Origin: Gnetum montanum
Taxonomy: Eukaryota; Streptophyta; Gnetopsida; Gnetales; Gnetaceae
NCBI GenBank assembly: GCA_015680685.1
Contig: MNCI01013900.1
Coordinates: 388,534-452,533, forward strand
Length of the DNA: 64,000 bases
Direction of reading: 5' to 3'
This document shows, piece by piece, positions 46,678 to 59,778 of the stretch. How positions within the stretch are numbered: the stretch's first letter is position 1; every line of letters begins with the position of its first letter. The position numbers and the translations under genes were made by a program. Below the pieces are notes generated by a model, which was not told the DNA's origin, made no database searches, and worked only from the letters and a program-made list of their open reading frames with translations.

Positions 46678-49600
46678 TGTAACACTCCCCTTCCCATGCC
46701 ATAAGTTGCAGAGCATTACATTGGGTGGAATCCTAAATAATCAATCATGGCAAGAGATGCAAATGAACAAACTACACAATGAAAGGAATAAAGGAACCAA
46801 TCATGAAGACATGACCTTAAAGAAAAGAGAATAAAAAACTAACAATGGAAGAAAGAAATACATGAATATAAAATCGTACAAAAATAAATATGCTGGAAAA
46901 GAATAGGATAACATAAATTATGAAACCAAATTCTATAATCTATATGAATATCATATTGTCACAAGTCTAAACCATACATGATCCATAAATCCATAAACAG
47001 AGAAGAGAATTAATGTCTAATATAATGTTGAAAATGCCAAAATATAATAGCCAAAGCTCTAAACTTATACATAACATCATCAAGCTCATATCATCATAAC
47101 AATCCTCCAAGAGCTCCATTCCCTTCCCCAAAACTAATCAACCTAAAAAAAGGGTTATCGGTATAAAACTAAGTGAAAAACCTTGGCAACCTCGCCAATT
47201 GTCAAATGGATAGATCTTACGGGGATTAGAAGGAGCATGACTAACCTACAAAAAATGTTAGCTCTAAAAAAACACACATGGGAACCATCCAAAACATCCA
47301 AAAAAATATATAAATGCATAGCCATCACATCCATCCATCGTACAATGCCAAATCAAGATTTCACACTCCAACCATCACCACAAACAAAGAGGCTAGCACA
47401 CACAACACCTAGTGCAATATGTATGTTATGTTGTCATGTGTACTTGGAAAAATCCAAAACCAACATGTATCCAAACTAATATCAAATTACCATATGCATG
47501 GATTTATTATTAGTCTCAACTAAAATGTAAAGCATCTCCTAGGACATCACTTCCAACATTCCCTAAACATATTGATGCTAGAGGCATCACCCAAGACATC
47601 ACCTCTAACAATCTAGAGGTATAAACCCAAAACAAAAGGACCAATGAGCCATGGAATCACCCTCTTCTATAAGATAGAACCCATAGCAAGAGCCACACTA
47701 GTGCACTTTACAGTGAGGATCAAACATTAAAATATTCTCTAGTGAACCAATCTCTAACTGGCACACAAACTCAGTGCGAGCTCCAACATCCAACAATCCA
47801 AAAGTGTGGTAACCAAACTGACAGTGGAGGGAAATATCAAACAACATATTTTGTCTTATCTAGAAATCTAGTAATCCAAAAGATCCTAATAAGAACACAA
47901 TCCACAAGCACTCAAGTCATCAACACCCATTCCCAACACATGGGAGGGCCATCATCGAAGAAACTTGAACTCAATGTTCAAGGGATCTCAACAATTTTCC
48001 AAGATATTAATAGAATTCTCAAAAAAAGAATAGGGTCAATATGCCAAAAGATTGATTATATAATTACATGGATAGGCCAAAAACCACCAATAACCAACAT
48101 TCACATATGGATTAATGCTCTTACTAAAAAGGGTCCAATTTGGTCCAAGATGGTGCAACAATCTTGAGATATTAACAAATGAGTGAATGAATGACTTTAC
48201 ATGGGAAAAGGTTATAACAAGATTTAGTATTTCTAAGTGGTGAAATGAATATTACAAAAAACTTAGAAAGATACTATAATCATCCAAAATTCAATCCAAC
48301 CACAATATACTAAACTAGGAGAATTCAACAATGAAGGACTCAAAAAGGAAAATGTAAATATGACATGAATGAATGAAATGATAGAGATTTGGAAACATAG
48401 AAACCAAGAAATCCAGGTTAAGGGCTAAATTGGAGAATCAAACTTCATAAAATTCAAGTTTAAGATAACACTAGGCTTATAAGATAGATGTCTTAGAAAT
48501 CAAGGGACATGTTGAAAGCCTAGGAGATGTCTTGGTTTGTGCTAAAATATCTCAGGAATGACATCTCTAGGTTAGAGTAGACGTCTTGTTCTAGGAAGAG
48601 ACGTCTCAGACTTGGAGGGGCAAGATATCTTGGGTGAGATGTCTTATGTATAGGTGAGACAACATGACAAGGATGCTAGGATTTAAGAGAGACATCTAGC
48701 AAAGATCAAGAATGTCGTGTTCAGCTATGAAAGATCATAAAATAGCTAGGAAGTACTCTAGAATGATGAGAGTAGATAAGGAACAAAAAGAAAGTGCTTA
48801 ATGTGTCTAGAATGTGAATCAACAAGAAATGAGAAAACCCCAAAAATTGATCTAGAAGGAAAGAACTAAATTTAATATCATCACAAAATTGGAAAAATCT
48901 TAATGTAAGGAAGGCTAATACAACATGTCAAGATTGCAATATACCAAGGAAAAGAGAAATTCAAGCCAAACTGATATGCAAATGGAATCTATCACAAAAA
49001 CTTGTTAAGATAAAAGGAGACAAAAAGGGATCTAGTAAGCTAACTTAATGGAATAACCAAAATTTACAAAACTTGAAATTAACCATCACAAACATCTACA
49101 TCTCCCAAAAACTCAGAAACATAGCTCCATACAAATTCACCATACATTCATCAATCAATGATAGTAAACCAAATGCATGAATGACAAAACAAAATTCCAT
49201 AAATTTTTTTGGAAATATTCTTATAATTTTCATGATTAAAATTGACAATAAAAAAAACAACAAGATATAACGAAAAAATTCTATCTAACCACATTTCATC
49301 TACTAAAGACAAAATCCCCTTTATCCCTCAAATTGAATCATCCTCATATGGTAAAAATAAATAATCCCATTCTACAAATGTGCATAGAATTTGTAACTAT
49401 AAATGGAAGAAGAAAAGATAACTCACCTCTTCAAATGGAAGATTAAAAACTACAAATGAAGAAAAGCAAGCCAAAAGTATTCAAGTAATTCACACAACCA
49501 ATCTAAAATTTTGCAAGAATTCCTAGCTCCAATCTCATAGCACCTCTCCCAGATTGTCAAAGTGTGTATAAGAATTGAACCATGGGAGTTTTAATGGAGA

Positions 49601-50187
49601 TTGATTACAACCATAGAATGGAAGAATACACCAATTACCTAGACTTCCACAAGGCCAAAAGAAAAATACCAAAAGTCCTTTTTATCTTAAATATAACTTT
49701 CTCTGTCACTCATGTAACTCCCTCACATACCATAATCATTAAAAGAGAAAAATACCACAGAATCTTATAATGCCAAAAGATAGTCCAAAACCTTTTAATA
49801 AAGAAAATAAGACAAAGAAAAATATAAGTAAATATGTAAAGCACACATGTGAACATATATGAATCATCAATCACATATTTATTTACTTATACCATGCACT
49901 CCTAGAACAAATTGATAATATTAATTAAACAAACTATTAATTATAAGTCATGCCATACTCCCAACCAAATCTCATGTGATCCTACCACACTTTATAAGAG
50001 AATTAATGCTCACATGCTAGATGATAATAAAAGAAAATATATGTATGATTAAATATTAATGATTACATAACATCAACCAAGAGTCTCAAAAACCAAAGAT
50101 TCATCAACATAATTCATAAAATACATCAAACTAGCCACACATATAAATATATAAGTGTAATAATAACATTCTTCATATAAGGGATAC
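46678..50187. other. Unassigned region, possibly part of another LTR family
   Basis: The region opens with TGTAACACTCCCC (46678-46690), a typical start of many plant gypsy LTRs. It contains an array of GAGATGTCTT/AGACGTCT motifs at about 48490-48720, next to GCTTATAAG (about 48476-48485). I could not find a matching far end or target duplication, and there is no gag or pol. Open frames at 47183-47479 and 47742-48167 (141 codons, Gln/Thr/Ile-rich) show no domain and are probably chance. Confidence 0.25.
47742..48167 (+). CDS. Unrecognised 141-codon open frame
   Basis: This is an open frame of unusual length for such AT-rich DNA, starting MNQSLTGTQTQCELQ. Its composition is rich in Gln, Thr, Ile and Asn, as expected from random AT-rich, CA-rich sequence. 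It has no recognised domain, signal peptide or membrane segment, no similarity to the LTR elements, and no nearby promoter-like feature. Listed only because of its length. Confidence 0.12.
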   Translation: MNQSLTGTQTQCELQHPTIQKCGNQTDSGGKYQTTYFVLSRNLVIQKILIRTQSTSTQVINTHSQHMGGPSSKKLELNVQGISTIFQDINRILKKRIGSICQKIDYIITWIGQKPPITNIHIWINALTKKGPIWSKMVQQS

Positions 50188-51173
50188 TGATGAGTGGTGG
50201 GTACCCCCTACATCCAACCATACGAATCACAAGCATTAATGTTCAACTCGATCGAATTCCATGGATGGGACTAGTTATGCATATAGATTGTTAAGCATTG
50301 ATCGTAGTTCATTGTCTTCCCACTTGGACTAGTGGTAGGTTTTTCAAGTATGGTTTAGTCCAAAGTGAGGCATATGATTGTTGACGTTTTTATCGATTTA
50401 TGATACTCTTAACAATAATAAAGAAGTTAATTATTTAATCTAATTAACAATAAGAAGATAAATGCTAAACTAGCATATAGGCAATGAGTGTCCATTCCCA
50501 GCTTGTTGTACATGTCCTGAACTCATGTATGCACTACTGGGATTATTAATCATTATGCTACTAGGTGAACTAAGCAATAACACAGCTAGGATTACTAAGT
50601 GAATACATGTTTACACCTAAAAATAGTCATGCTTATTCCACCAATTTATTAACATGCATGGAAACGAAAATATTAACTAAGTACATGGAATATAAATTAC
50701 ATTAAAAGTAAATTTAATCTAAGTCAAAGTACTATAATGAACAAGAATCAATCTTGATATTATTGCAATTCATGGAATGTGTCTAAGTACATTGCCACTT
50801 GAACAAGATGCCATACAACTAACTCAGATCCACATTGCTGGTACTCACTGATTGTTGTTTAAGACTATGAAATAAAATTGCAAGGGTTCGGCTACTCTAT
50901 TGAAAAAAGATTGCTAAATACAAGTGGAAGCACATGTATTTATAGGTGGAGGTTGACACTGCATTGACGCATATGTGTTGATGCATCATCCCATGTGACG
51001 ACTAGATCACATCGACATGTATGCATCGATGTAGCTAAGACATTGCAAATGTGATGTAGCATCTACAATGTAGTAGCTAGCAGAGATGCATCAATAGGGA
51101 TGCTACAATGCATGCATAATGTAGCATCTATGACATCACATCTATGATATCTTAGCCAATTGATGCTTCATCA
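50188..51173 (-). repeat. E4 3' LTR
   Basis: The LTR is 986 bp, the pair of 56248-57199. TATA (CTATAAATA on the minus strand) is at 50937-50945. The U3 array at about 50955-51170 is made of CATCGATG/TGCATCGATG and GATGTAGCATC repeats, a third motif type distinct from E1 and E3. Confidence 0.88.
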
Positions 51174-51186
51174 TACCCCCACAACT
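51174..51186 (-). other. E4 polypurine tract
   Basis: AGTTGTGGGGGTA on the minus strand abuts the 3' LTR start TGATGAAGC. Confidence 0.75.
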
Positions 51187-53880
51187 AACTAAAACTCATC
51201 CTTGAGTTAACATGATAGGATTGAGCTTCCTTTACAAAAAGATTAGGAAAGTATGGGATTATCAACTAAGGCTAACCACTGACTAACTCTAAGTACTACA
51301 TTACAAAATTTTATTCAAGTGGATGTATTACAAAATGACAAAATGATTGGATAGACATTGAAGATTACAAAATTTGTAGATGTCTTTAAAAATCCACTGA
51401 AGATGATTCTTCATATTGTTGTTAGTAATGGTAGACTTTCAACCTTGATTGTTATGTTGATGATTCTCTAGTTATGCAGAACATTTATGAAGGATGGACT
51501 AAAATTTCTTCTCATTGTCCCATGGATCGAGCAATCATGTGATGTTTGAGTCATTATCTTGTATGTACTACTATTTGTCCATGGAAATATCCTCTATTAT
51601 TCCTTTCTTAGCTTCATTTCCATGCTTGGAAAAAGACTTTCTTCCTTAAGTAGCCCTTTTATCATCACCTATAATCACCAAAGGATCAACATTAGTTTTG
51701 GTAAAGTTTCCTTAATAATTAACCCTTTTCGAATACCTTAGCTTGCGTTTAAGCACAAGGTGATGACAATGCACTATGTTAGAGGCTATGAGATAACTAA
51801 ATCATAAATTTTTTCACCTTATTTTGGTCAATTACTATTAGTTACCACACTGTTTGAAAATAGGATGTTGGAAAATTTTCAAAAAGTTCAAAGTAGGCAT
51901 CCATAGCCCTCATGGCTAATGAGAGTAACTCCAAAAGCATACAAGTTTTCAAACAATTGAAACCAAAGGCCCAATTTAGAAGATGACCAAGGAATATTAA
52001 TGGATATGGAAATAGAAAAGTAGAAAAATTTAATGAAATGTATGCAAAGTAGTCCCAAAATCATGCATAAATTCAAAGAAACCATCACTCATGTTATGGA
52101 AGATGTGAAGGTTATTTCAAAGCCATAATCAACAAGAGTTATGCAAGTGGGACCTCCCCAAAGTAGGCTCTTTACATAATGCCCTTTCATAACCACTTCT
52201 ATAGATGTCCATGGGCACCCGAGAAGGTAAATGTAGACCATGTCTTTATTCCAAACAACACACAACTACCTTAGTTAGGATGTTGCACTATACTATAAAA
52301 AACCATTAGGCTCATAATCTCATGCAACAATGAGGTGAATAATGGGATAAGAAGGGATTGTAGAGATGGGGATGTAAGGTGCTTTATCATGTCCTCAATA
52401 GGTTCTCATGTCAAATGTGATTAAAATGATCATCATACATATCTGTCCAAGTTTCAGACCAAGTTCATGCCATGAATAGTGACCTTGCATTGATATGTTC
52501 CTTCCTACCTACCACGATGAGTTCACAACCACCTAAAAGAATAATCATCATCCTAAAAAGAGAATAAAAGAGAAGAAGGAAGGGCCTTAGTTAGAGGGAA
52601 GCTTTTAGGCATGGGTAACATGTCTTTCAAGCCTCATAACCAATGCTTGTAGCCCATTACTATATCTAAGGGGTGTGCTTTGAGTTCTCATTATTGTTTT
52701 TTTTTTCTAAATTCTTTATTTTTTTGTTATTTTCTTGTTTTTGTTTCTTTCTATTTTTTCTCAATGGAAACCACACTATGCAAAGACATAGCTTCCTATT
52801 TATTGGTTGAAAATAAGAGTGATGATACATTCCACAAGGAGTAATAAATCACATGAAGGAAGTCAAGAAAAGAATCCAACAAATATCCTTGAGGTCACAC
52901 CATTTTCCATTCCTACTTGGTCTTTTCCTATTTATTCAAGGTACAATGATCATTGAGGAATTTTAGTTTTATGAAAGAAGCACCAAATTGCTTTCATGAC
53001 AAATGCCTTTTTATTTAGAGAAATGGATGGATGGATGATGTGTCTCACTACTTTACACAATTACTTACCCAATCATCTTGATAACATAGCATAAAAACCT
53101 AACATATAGTGTTGAATTTTGCATCATGAATGGCAACATTATTAACAAAAACATAAAACAGATTAATACAACATAAAGAAAATGACTCAAGAAAAGAGAA
53201 AATTATAAAGAAAAAAAATAACAAGAAATGAAAAACATATTAAGAATTAGAAATATGAAAGGAAATAGGGAAATGATAAAAAATTGTCAAATAAAAAGAT
53301 GAAAAACACTTATTTTTTTTGAACTAGGATGGAGCATCTCCTCCATGACTAATCTTATGGGCACACATTCAAGAGATGGACCACACAATCCTTAGTTATA
53401 CACCATCAATTTCCCATCTATCACCATGATTGATTTAATTAATCACATGGTAACACATCTAACATTAGTGATAGTATCATTTAGATCACTTAGAGATGTA
53501 TCTTCCTTTGGACTTGAAGGTATTTCCATTTTGGGGGATCTAAATGTGTTTGCTTCTTCTTCTTGCTTTTCCTATTTTAATTCCCAAGTGTCTATGTTTA
53601 ATATCCTTTTTTGATGTATAATTAGAGTGTAAGATATCTATGTCTAAGTCCTATGTTTGGTTCATTTTCTTAAGTCTAGAACTAATAAGTGGATCAAACG
53701 GTTTCATCCATCTTTAAAACACTTGTATATTTTTATTTTCAAGCCACTGGATGTCTTCTAGTTTAGTTGCTACTACCTAGATTGGTTTTTGCTCACACAC
53801 TTGTTTCTAAACTTTATGATGGGTCAGTATAGGGGTTGTGTTAACATTTTGAACTTTCAGCCCATACCTACATCCTTTAT
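51187..53880 (-). other. E4 spacer with conserved noncoding block; no pol
   Basis: The segment at about 52130-52800 aligns with the P1, E1 and E3 spacers (GCAAGTGGGACCTCCCCAAA, AAGGGGTGTGCTTTGAGTTC, then a T-run and TGGAAACCACACTATGCAAA). No protease, RT, RNase H or integrase motif is visible between the gag end and this block, and no extra ORF is recognised after it. Confidence 0.6.
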
Positions 53881-56122
53881 TATTAGTAGTGATACATAGA
53901 GGTTTCTATCTCTCAATAGTAATAAGTTTATCTTTTATGTCTTGTATTGGAGTGGTGATGTTTATTGGCTTTTATGTATGAACAAGGGACATTGCTCTAG
54001 AGATGAAGGGTGTTGCACTAGATTGGCCTTGTGTAGGTTTCAATGTGCTAGTAGATCTATGAGTTTTGCACTCATGCATGGAAACCATCCTAAAGAAAGG
54101 ATGTTTCCAAGGTTATGGTGTAGATCTATTAGCCTTATCATTTTTGTTTATGTTCACAACACAAGTGGCATTTTTCCATTGATGTTGTGGTGCAAAACCT
54201 TCATATGTTGTTGATGGATGGAAGTATGAGAATATTAAGGATATTATAGAGTAAGAGGTATGAGGTGGTGATCCCATAGAAGATGTTGCAGGTTGATGAT
54301 ATTTGAGAAAGTGGTAGTAGTGATTTGAGGTAGAGGAAGTAGAACTAGTTAAGAAAATAGGTTGTTGAACATAATATCTATACAAGTTCGATTGGTAGTA
54401 AGGGTAATGCTGGTTTGATGATGCCCTTTCCCACGACTGCGGGTTTTGCCACTATGGTTGATAGTAGTTTTGAGGCTAATAAGAAGTCCCACTAGGATAG
54501 TACAGTTGTTTGTAGCATTGTCTATAATTACCTTGTCAAAAATATTATTTCTTAGGCATTTTCTTTTGTACAAACTTGGGATTCAAAAAAAAAAAGCCAA
54601 ATACACATCTAGATGTAACATGATTGGGCAAAATCCCTTTGGATGTTCATATAGGTATATGTCACATCCATCATCATCTTCTATGATTAAGTCTATAGCC
54701 TCTTCACCTATAACCATTTTTCTTTTTTACTGATAAGTGTTCCTACTAGTTTCTTAATTCTTTTTTCTTTTCCTGTTTTGATCACTTGATTCTTTATGTT
54801 ACCCTCTCCTCTACAATTTTTATGTAAGTTGTAACTTTATCATTCATCAACTCCCACATATTATCTAGCCTTGCTTCAAGCTCTTCAATAGACATTTGTA
54901 TTGGCAAGGTTTGTTATGAAATCATCTCATCAAGAGCTACCTCTTTTTCCTCATCATAGATATGGATCCTTTTCTTTTGAAGAGTTGGAGCCTAGTTATA
55001 TTCCTTTACATTCTCTTATTTACATAGCTCTCCTTTTTCCACCTACTTGATTAGCCTTTGTATCTAATGGGCATTTAGTTTGAGTAATCAGCCTTGGGCA
55101 TAAATCCCAAGGATCTCTCTTTTTTTATTATGAATCCCATATATGATATGGAAAAGTTGATCTTTTAAAGAGAAATCATGATTTGGACATCTATGTAGTA
55201 GAGAAGAGTATCTTCCTAAGGCCACATTTGAGGGTTCATGATCTTCTTACTTCCATCCTTGGATTTTTTTTTTTAGGTTGGACACTCTTGCATAGGTTTC
55301 ATATTTTTTTGTTGAAGAGTTCTAGCATTATGGACCACCAATGGATTGAATCTAGTTCCAATTATCTATACCAAATTTTAGCTTCATCTACTAGTGTCCT
55401 AGGAAAGAGCTTAAGCTTTTTCCACTTGCGTTTAATGTTTTGCAAGACTTAGGAATCATGGAAGACTTGTAAATGATGTTGTGAATCAGAATTGTAGCCT
55501 CCCCTAAATTTAGGAATGTTGTCCATATCAAGCCATTTGATGTAGTTGTCCCTTTAATGCCTTTGAGCTATTTGAATTACCTCCCTAATCTATGTTAGGC
55601 CCTTAGTAGCCAACAAGGGTTCATCTGTACCAAACACATCATGGTAATAAGCTATATTTCTATTCATATGATTGGATGATCTTGTATATTCTTATTTTGA
55701 TGTCTTTGATTTTTTCCTACAATTCAATTTCTATCTCCATCTAGACCCCATAGTGAAGCTCCATATTTATCCCTATGTTCATCTTCGTCAAAACTAGATG
55801 TTGAAGAGGAAGAGGAAGATGAGAAACTCAGAGAATTTTCATGGCTCATATATCTCCCCTCATGGTCCCTTCATCAATATTTTCTAGGTTTAGAGGAGGT
55901 ACTAGGCCTTAAGGAACTCCTTGTTCTAGGACTTATTCCATCCCCTCTAGGATTTTTTTCACTAGTTGAATGTAGTCCTTATGTGTAGTAAGGGTGAGAA
56001 TGAACATATGAAACCTCTGCCTAAGGTTGTTCACTCAAATTCTCTTTAGTATAGAACGTATCATTTATCCTATGAGTGTTTTCATCACATGATGTGTTAT
56101 GGGTCATATGTGAAGAAGACAT
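53881..56122 (-). pseudogene. E4 gag (decayed)
   Basis: The start is ATG 56122 (MSSSHMTHNTSCDEN...). A Ser-rich, acidic N-terminus (SFSSSSSSTSSFDED at about 55800) is followed by the Gag core at about 55340-55560 (with 'LKLFPRTL'-type sequence). The knuckle CDIYLYEHPKGFC is at about 54630-54670, with the second Cys replaced by Tyr. A Tyr/Ser/His-rich tail (54113-54385) follows. Frames are broken by stops. Confidence 0.75.
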
Positions 56123-56227
56123 GTTTTTATCATGTGTGATTTCAAATTTTAAAATTTTTTAAAAGATAAATCATTAATACACTTACAATGATCATGTATA
56201 ATATAACTAATCTAGATAACTAGCATT

Positions 56228-56247
56228 GTCCCCAGTAATGGTGCCAA
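56228..56247 (-). other. E4 primer-binding site (tRNA-Asp type)
   Basis: TTGGCACCATTACTGGGGAC on the minus strand, directly after the 5' LTR, is the best preserved primer site in the window. It differs from the tRNA-Asp complement mainly at CpG positions. Confidence 0.85.
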
Positions 56248-57199
56248 TGATGACTAGTGCATACCCCCTATGACCAGCCATATGAATCATGAGCATTCAT
56301 GTGCAACCTGATTGAATTTTGTGGATGGCACTAGTTGTGTATATAGATCATTAAGCATTGATCGTATTTTGTTGTCTTCCCACTTGGACTAGTGGTAGCT
56401 TTGTCACATATGGGTTAGTCCAAAGTGAGGCATATGATGGTTGATGTTGTTGTAGCTTTATGCTACTCCTAATGATAATAAAGAAATTAAATATTTAATC
56501 TAATTAATAATAGAAATATAAATGCTAAACTAGCCTACAGGTGATGAGTGTCCATTCCTAGCTTACCATACATATCCTGAACTCATGTATCCACTCCTAG
56601 GATTACCAAGTAAATACGTGTTTATGCTCAAAACTAGTTGTGCTCATTCCACCAATTCATTAATATGCTTGAAAATGTAAATATTAACTAAGTACATGGA
56701 ATATAAATTGCATTAAAAGTAAATTTAATCTAAGTCAAAGTGATGCAATGAATAAGAATCAATCTCAATCTTATTACCATTCATGGAATGTGTTCAAGTA
56801 CATTGCCACTTGAATAATACATCATACAATAGACTTAGATCCACACTATGGGCACTCACTGACTCTTCTCTAAGAATACAAAATAAAATTACAAGGGTTC
56901 AACTACTCTATTAACAAAAAATTTCCAAATACATGGTGGGAGCACACATATTTATAGGCAGAGGTAGACACTGTGTTGATGTATGATCCCATGCATTGAT
57001 AGGATCATGTCGATGGGTACACATCAATGGGTATGCATTGATGCATATACATTAATGCAACTACGACATCATAGATGCAATGTAGCATCTATGATGTAGC
57101 AGCTAGTAGAGATGCATCAATAGGGATGCTACAATGTAGGTGTGATGTAGCATCTATGACATCGCATCTACGATATTATAGCCAACTGATGCTTCATCA
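56248..57199 (-). repeat. E4 5' LTR
   Basis: The LTR is 952 bp, the pair of 50188-51173, starting TGATGACTAG and ending TTCATCA on the plus strand. TATA is at 56949-56957. The U3 array lies at about 56962-57195. Confidence 0.88.
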
Positions 57200-57369
57200 C
57201 ATACGTACCAGGGATGTCCAAAAATATGGGTTGTTACATCTTTATCTTAGAATGCCCCTATAAATACAAATGGGATCAATTTTTTAATCATAGATTTGCA
57301 AGTAGTATAAAAGCCTTATTTGGTTTAAAAATTATGTATAAAAAGAAATATATTATAGCTTGGTAGATC

Positions 57370-58000
57370 TCAAAACAACTTTATCATATCATTCTTTAAC
57401 CTATTATTCATTATGGGTATATTGCATGGTACTGTGCTCAATCAAATAAATATTGAAAGGAAATATAAGAAATTCAAAAGCTTTTTCTACTAGATAAATT
57501 TAAAGTGAAAATCCAAATACAACATGATATTATAGTTCATGAAGTAAAGATGATGTGATTAGGGATTAAAAATATTTATTAGTTTATAGCCTACACTCAT
57601 AATATTTCTATATCTTCATTAGATAAATACTTCAAAAAAAAATAATGATGGAAATCCATGATAAAGTATAGTTTCATGATAGAGCTCTATAACTTAACAA
57701 ATGAAATATTTAAGAGTATATTCCTTATTTTGATCCTAACTAATTTCAAAAATTAGTAAAATAAGAAGTATTTCAAAAAATTTAGAAAAAAAAAGAAGCA
57801 AAAATATATTTCTATGTGAATAATATCAAAGGATGTTGTAATTCAAAGGAAAATTCTTTATCTACTACTATTCCTCATTATTTAAATTGCATAATTAGTA
57901 TAGCATGAATGAGATCATATTATTTGAAAGTTATAACAAGAAGATAGCTCAGTCCTTATGAAGAAATATATTCACTATGCAATACAACAATGTCATGCAC
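57370..58000 (+). mobile_element. Decayed LINE fragment, copy C
   Basis: Translation in broken frames gives FKVKIQIQHDIIVHEVKMM, then LGIKNIY and AYTHNISISSLDKYF, parallel to copy A at about 6080-6230 (LKVKMQIP..., ITFTHSFHILRKDKFSK). Only this post-RT part of ORF2 is recognised. It lies on the same strand as copies A and B. Confidence 0.45.
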
Positions 58001-59778
58001 TAGGGCACATTAGACATAGATAGGATATTATAGCTACAAAGTTAATTGACTTTTTCTAAATTTTACTTAAAAGACTTAGTAATTTTCTTAATGATGTTAT
58101 CAAAAATCATAGCATTTATATTTCTACTATCTCATAAAATGAGAGGGTCTATAGACTTAATAAAATTTCAATTTCAATTTTATAAATATACAATATGCTT
58201 TATTATTCTAGTACAGTATTTCCTTTTTTAACCTACCTTAATGAATGATTAATCTAATAAGGTTATACCTTATAAATGAAGGATTGGAATAAGGCCAAAT
58301 AACAAAGAACATACTAACACATGAATAATGGGCCACTAATATCATACATCAATATTCATTTCAACATCTTATGAGCTTATTCATTNCAATTTCAATGAAT
58401 ATGATGCTAGTCAAACAATTGGTCTTGGTAAATTATCATCAAATCCATGCCTACCTTAATTGTTATCCCATAATGCATGTGATAAAGACATCAAGATGAT
58501 GATGATGTCTATAATTGTAATTGAATTCATATTTTGAAAGTTTTAAATTACAAGTATTTACCAAGAAACAATACGTAATTATAACTCACAAATGAAATTA
58601 CCAAAAAAAAATTATTTTAATATTAGTAATACATGAAACTTCATTGTGAGAAATCCTAAACTCAAGTATGAAAGAAAAAGGATTACCATCAAGTTAGAAT
58701 TGACTATTAAATATATATCACTTCTTATGAATGAATCAGTTTCCTTACAATCTAATTTTAGGACATTGCATACAATATTACTATGGTGAGAATTGTTGGT
58801 TGACATACAAAAACTTACATAGAGTAATGAAGATGAAGCACTAACCTATGGCTCCAAATCATTTGGAAGAATACTCCTAGATTTAATGAAAACTAATAAA
58901 TAACATAATGAAAAAATGATAAAAGAGCAATAAAATAATAAATGATAGTATAATAGAAATGAATGATGGTAATGATAAGAGTGATAAAATAGCAAGGCCA
59001 TAAATGAAAAAATTATAAAAAAATGAAAAATGCTATAAATAATATAAGAGTGATGAACTATGAGAGATTTTAGATGCTATAAAATGGTATAGATAAAAGA
59101 AAAGGGGGTGATGACTCTGTTACTTTATTATACTATTAAATCTAGAAATGTAAAATTCAGATTGGATTATAATAGATAAAAATAGATGAGGGAAGAGAAG
59201 TCTTCATAAAGAAAGAATAGAAGAAATAGAAAAGAATAGAGGAATAGAGAAGGGGCAAATTTAGTCTACAAAATAATTTTAAAATAAAAAGTACTCCTCA
59301 AGATGTATATTCTAAATCTAAAGTGGGGAAAAGATATAATTTGAGTTGATGGGAGGAAGAGACAAGACTATGGACCCTCACATTATTGCTACAATTGATG
59401 GCACCATCTTTAAAGAAAATTATGGATACTAATAAATGCTAGAGAGGAGAGAGAACACAAGACAACAAAGAATATGTTACTAAGATAACATTTTATTAAT
59501 ATATTTTTAATTATAAAAGATCATATTTTAAAATTTCTACTTAACTTCTATCTAGATTTATGTAAGTAATGGTTTTTCATCTTCATGTTTTTAAGAATGT
59601 ACTTTGAATGTGCTATGATATGTCAAAGAAACCTATCATTATGTCTTGAAATTTATTTTAAAGGTTATAATAAGCTTCATTTATTCTTTGATGATAACTG
59701 AAAAGATAGCTAGGAAGATATAAAATCTACTTCAATTGTAATAAACATTCATGGTTGTAATCTTATTTATTAGAAATG
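58001..59778. other. AT-rich DNA, no gene seen
   Basis: No recognised coding motif or repeat boundary was found. There is an N at 58386. The open frames at 58046-58231 and 58612-58806 have no family features. Confidence 0.45.

Larger units (their letters stand above)
50188..57199 (-). mobile_element. E4: pol-less Athila/Tat-type element
   Basis: E4 is a minus-strand element of 7012 bp, with 5' LTR 56248-57199, 3' LTR 50188-51173, and flanking 5-mers GATAC (50183-50187) and CATAC (57200-57204) differing at one base. The internal region (5074 bp) has gag (about 53900-56122), then the conserved spacer (about 52130-52800) and a short remnant up to the 3' LTR. No pol domain is seen. The extra ORF found in E1 and E3 is missing or reduced to unrecognisable sequence at 51190-52100. 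It is a shorter non-autonomous relative. Confidence 0.88.

Noticed and set aside
48490-48720. Possible CRISPR-like or tandem-repeat array
   Set aside because: Motifs are short, imperfect and irregularly spaced in plant nuclear DNA. A promoter-type U3 array is a better explanation.
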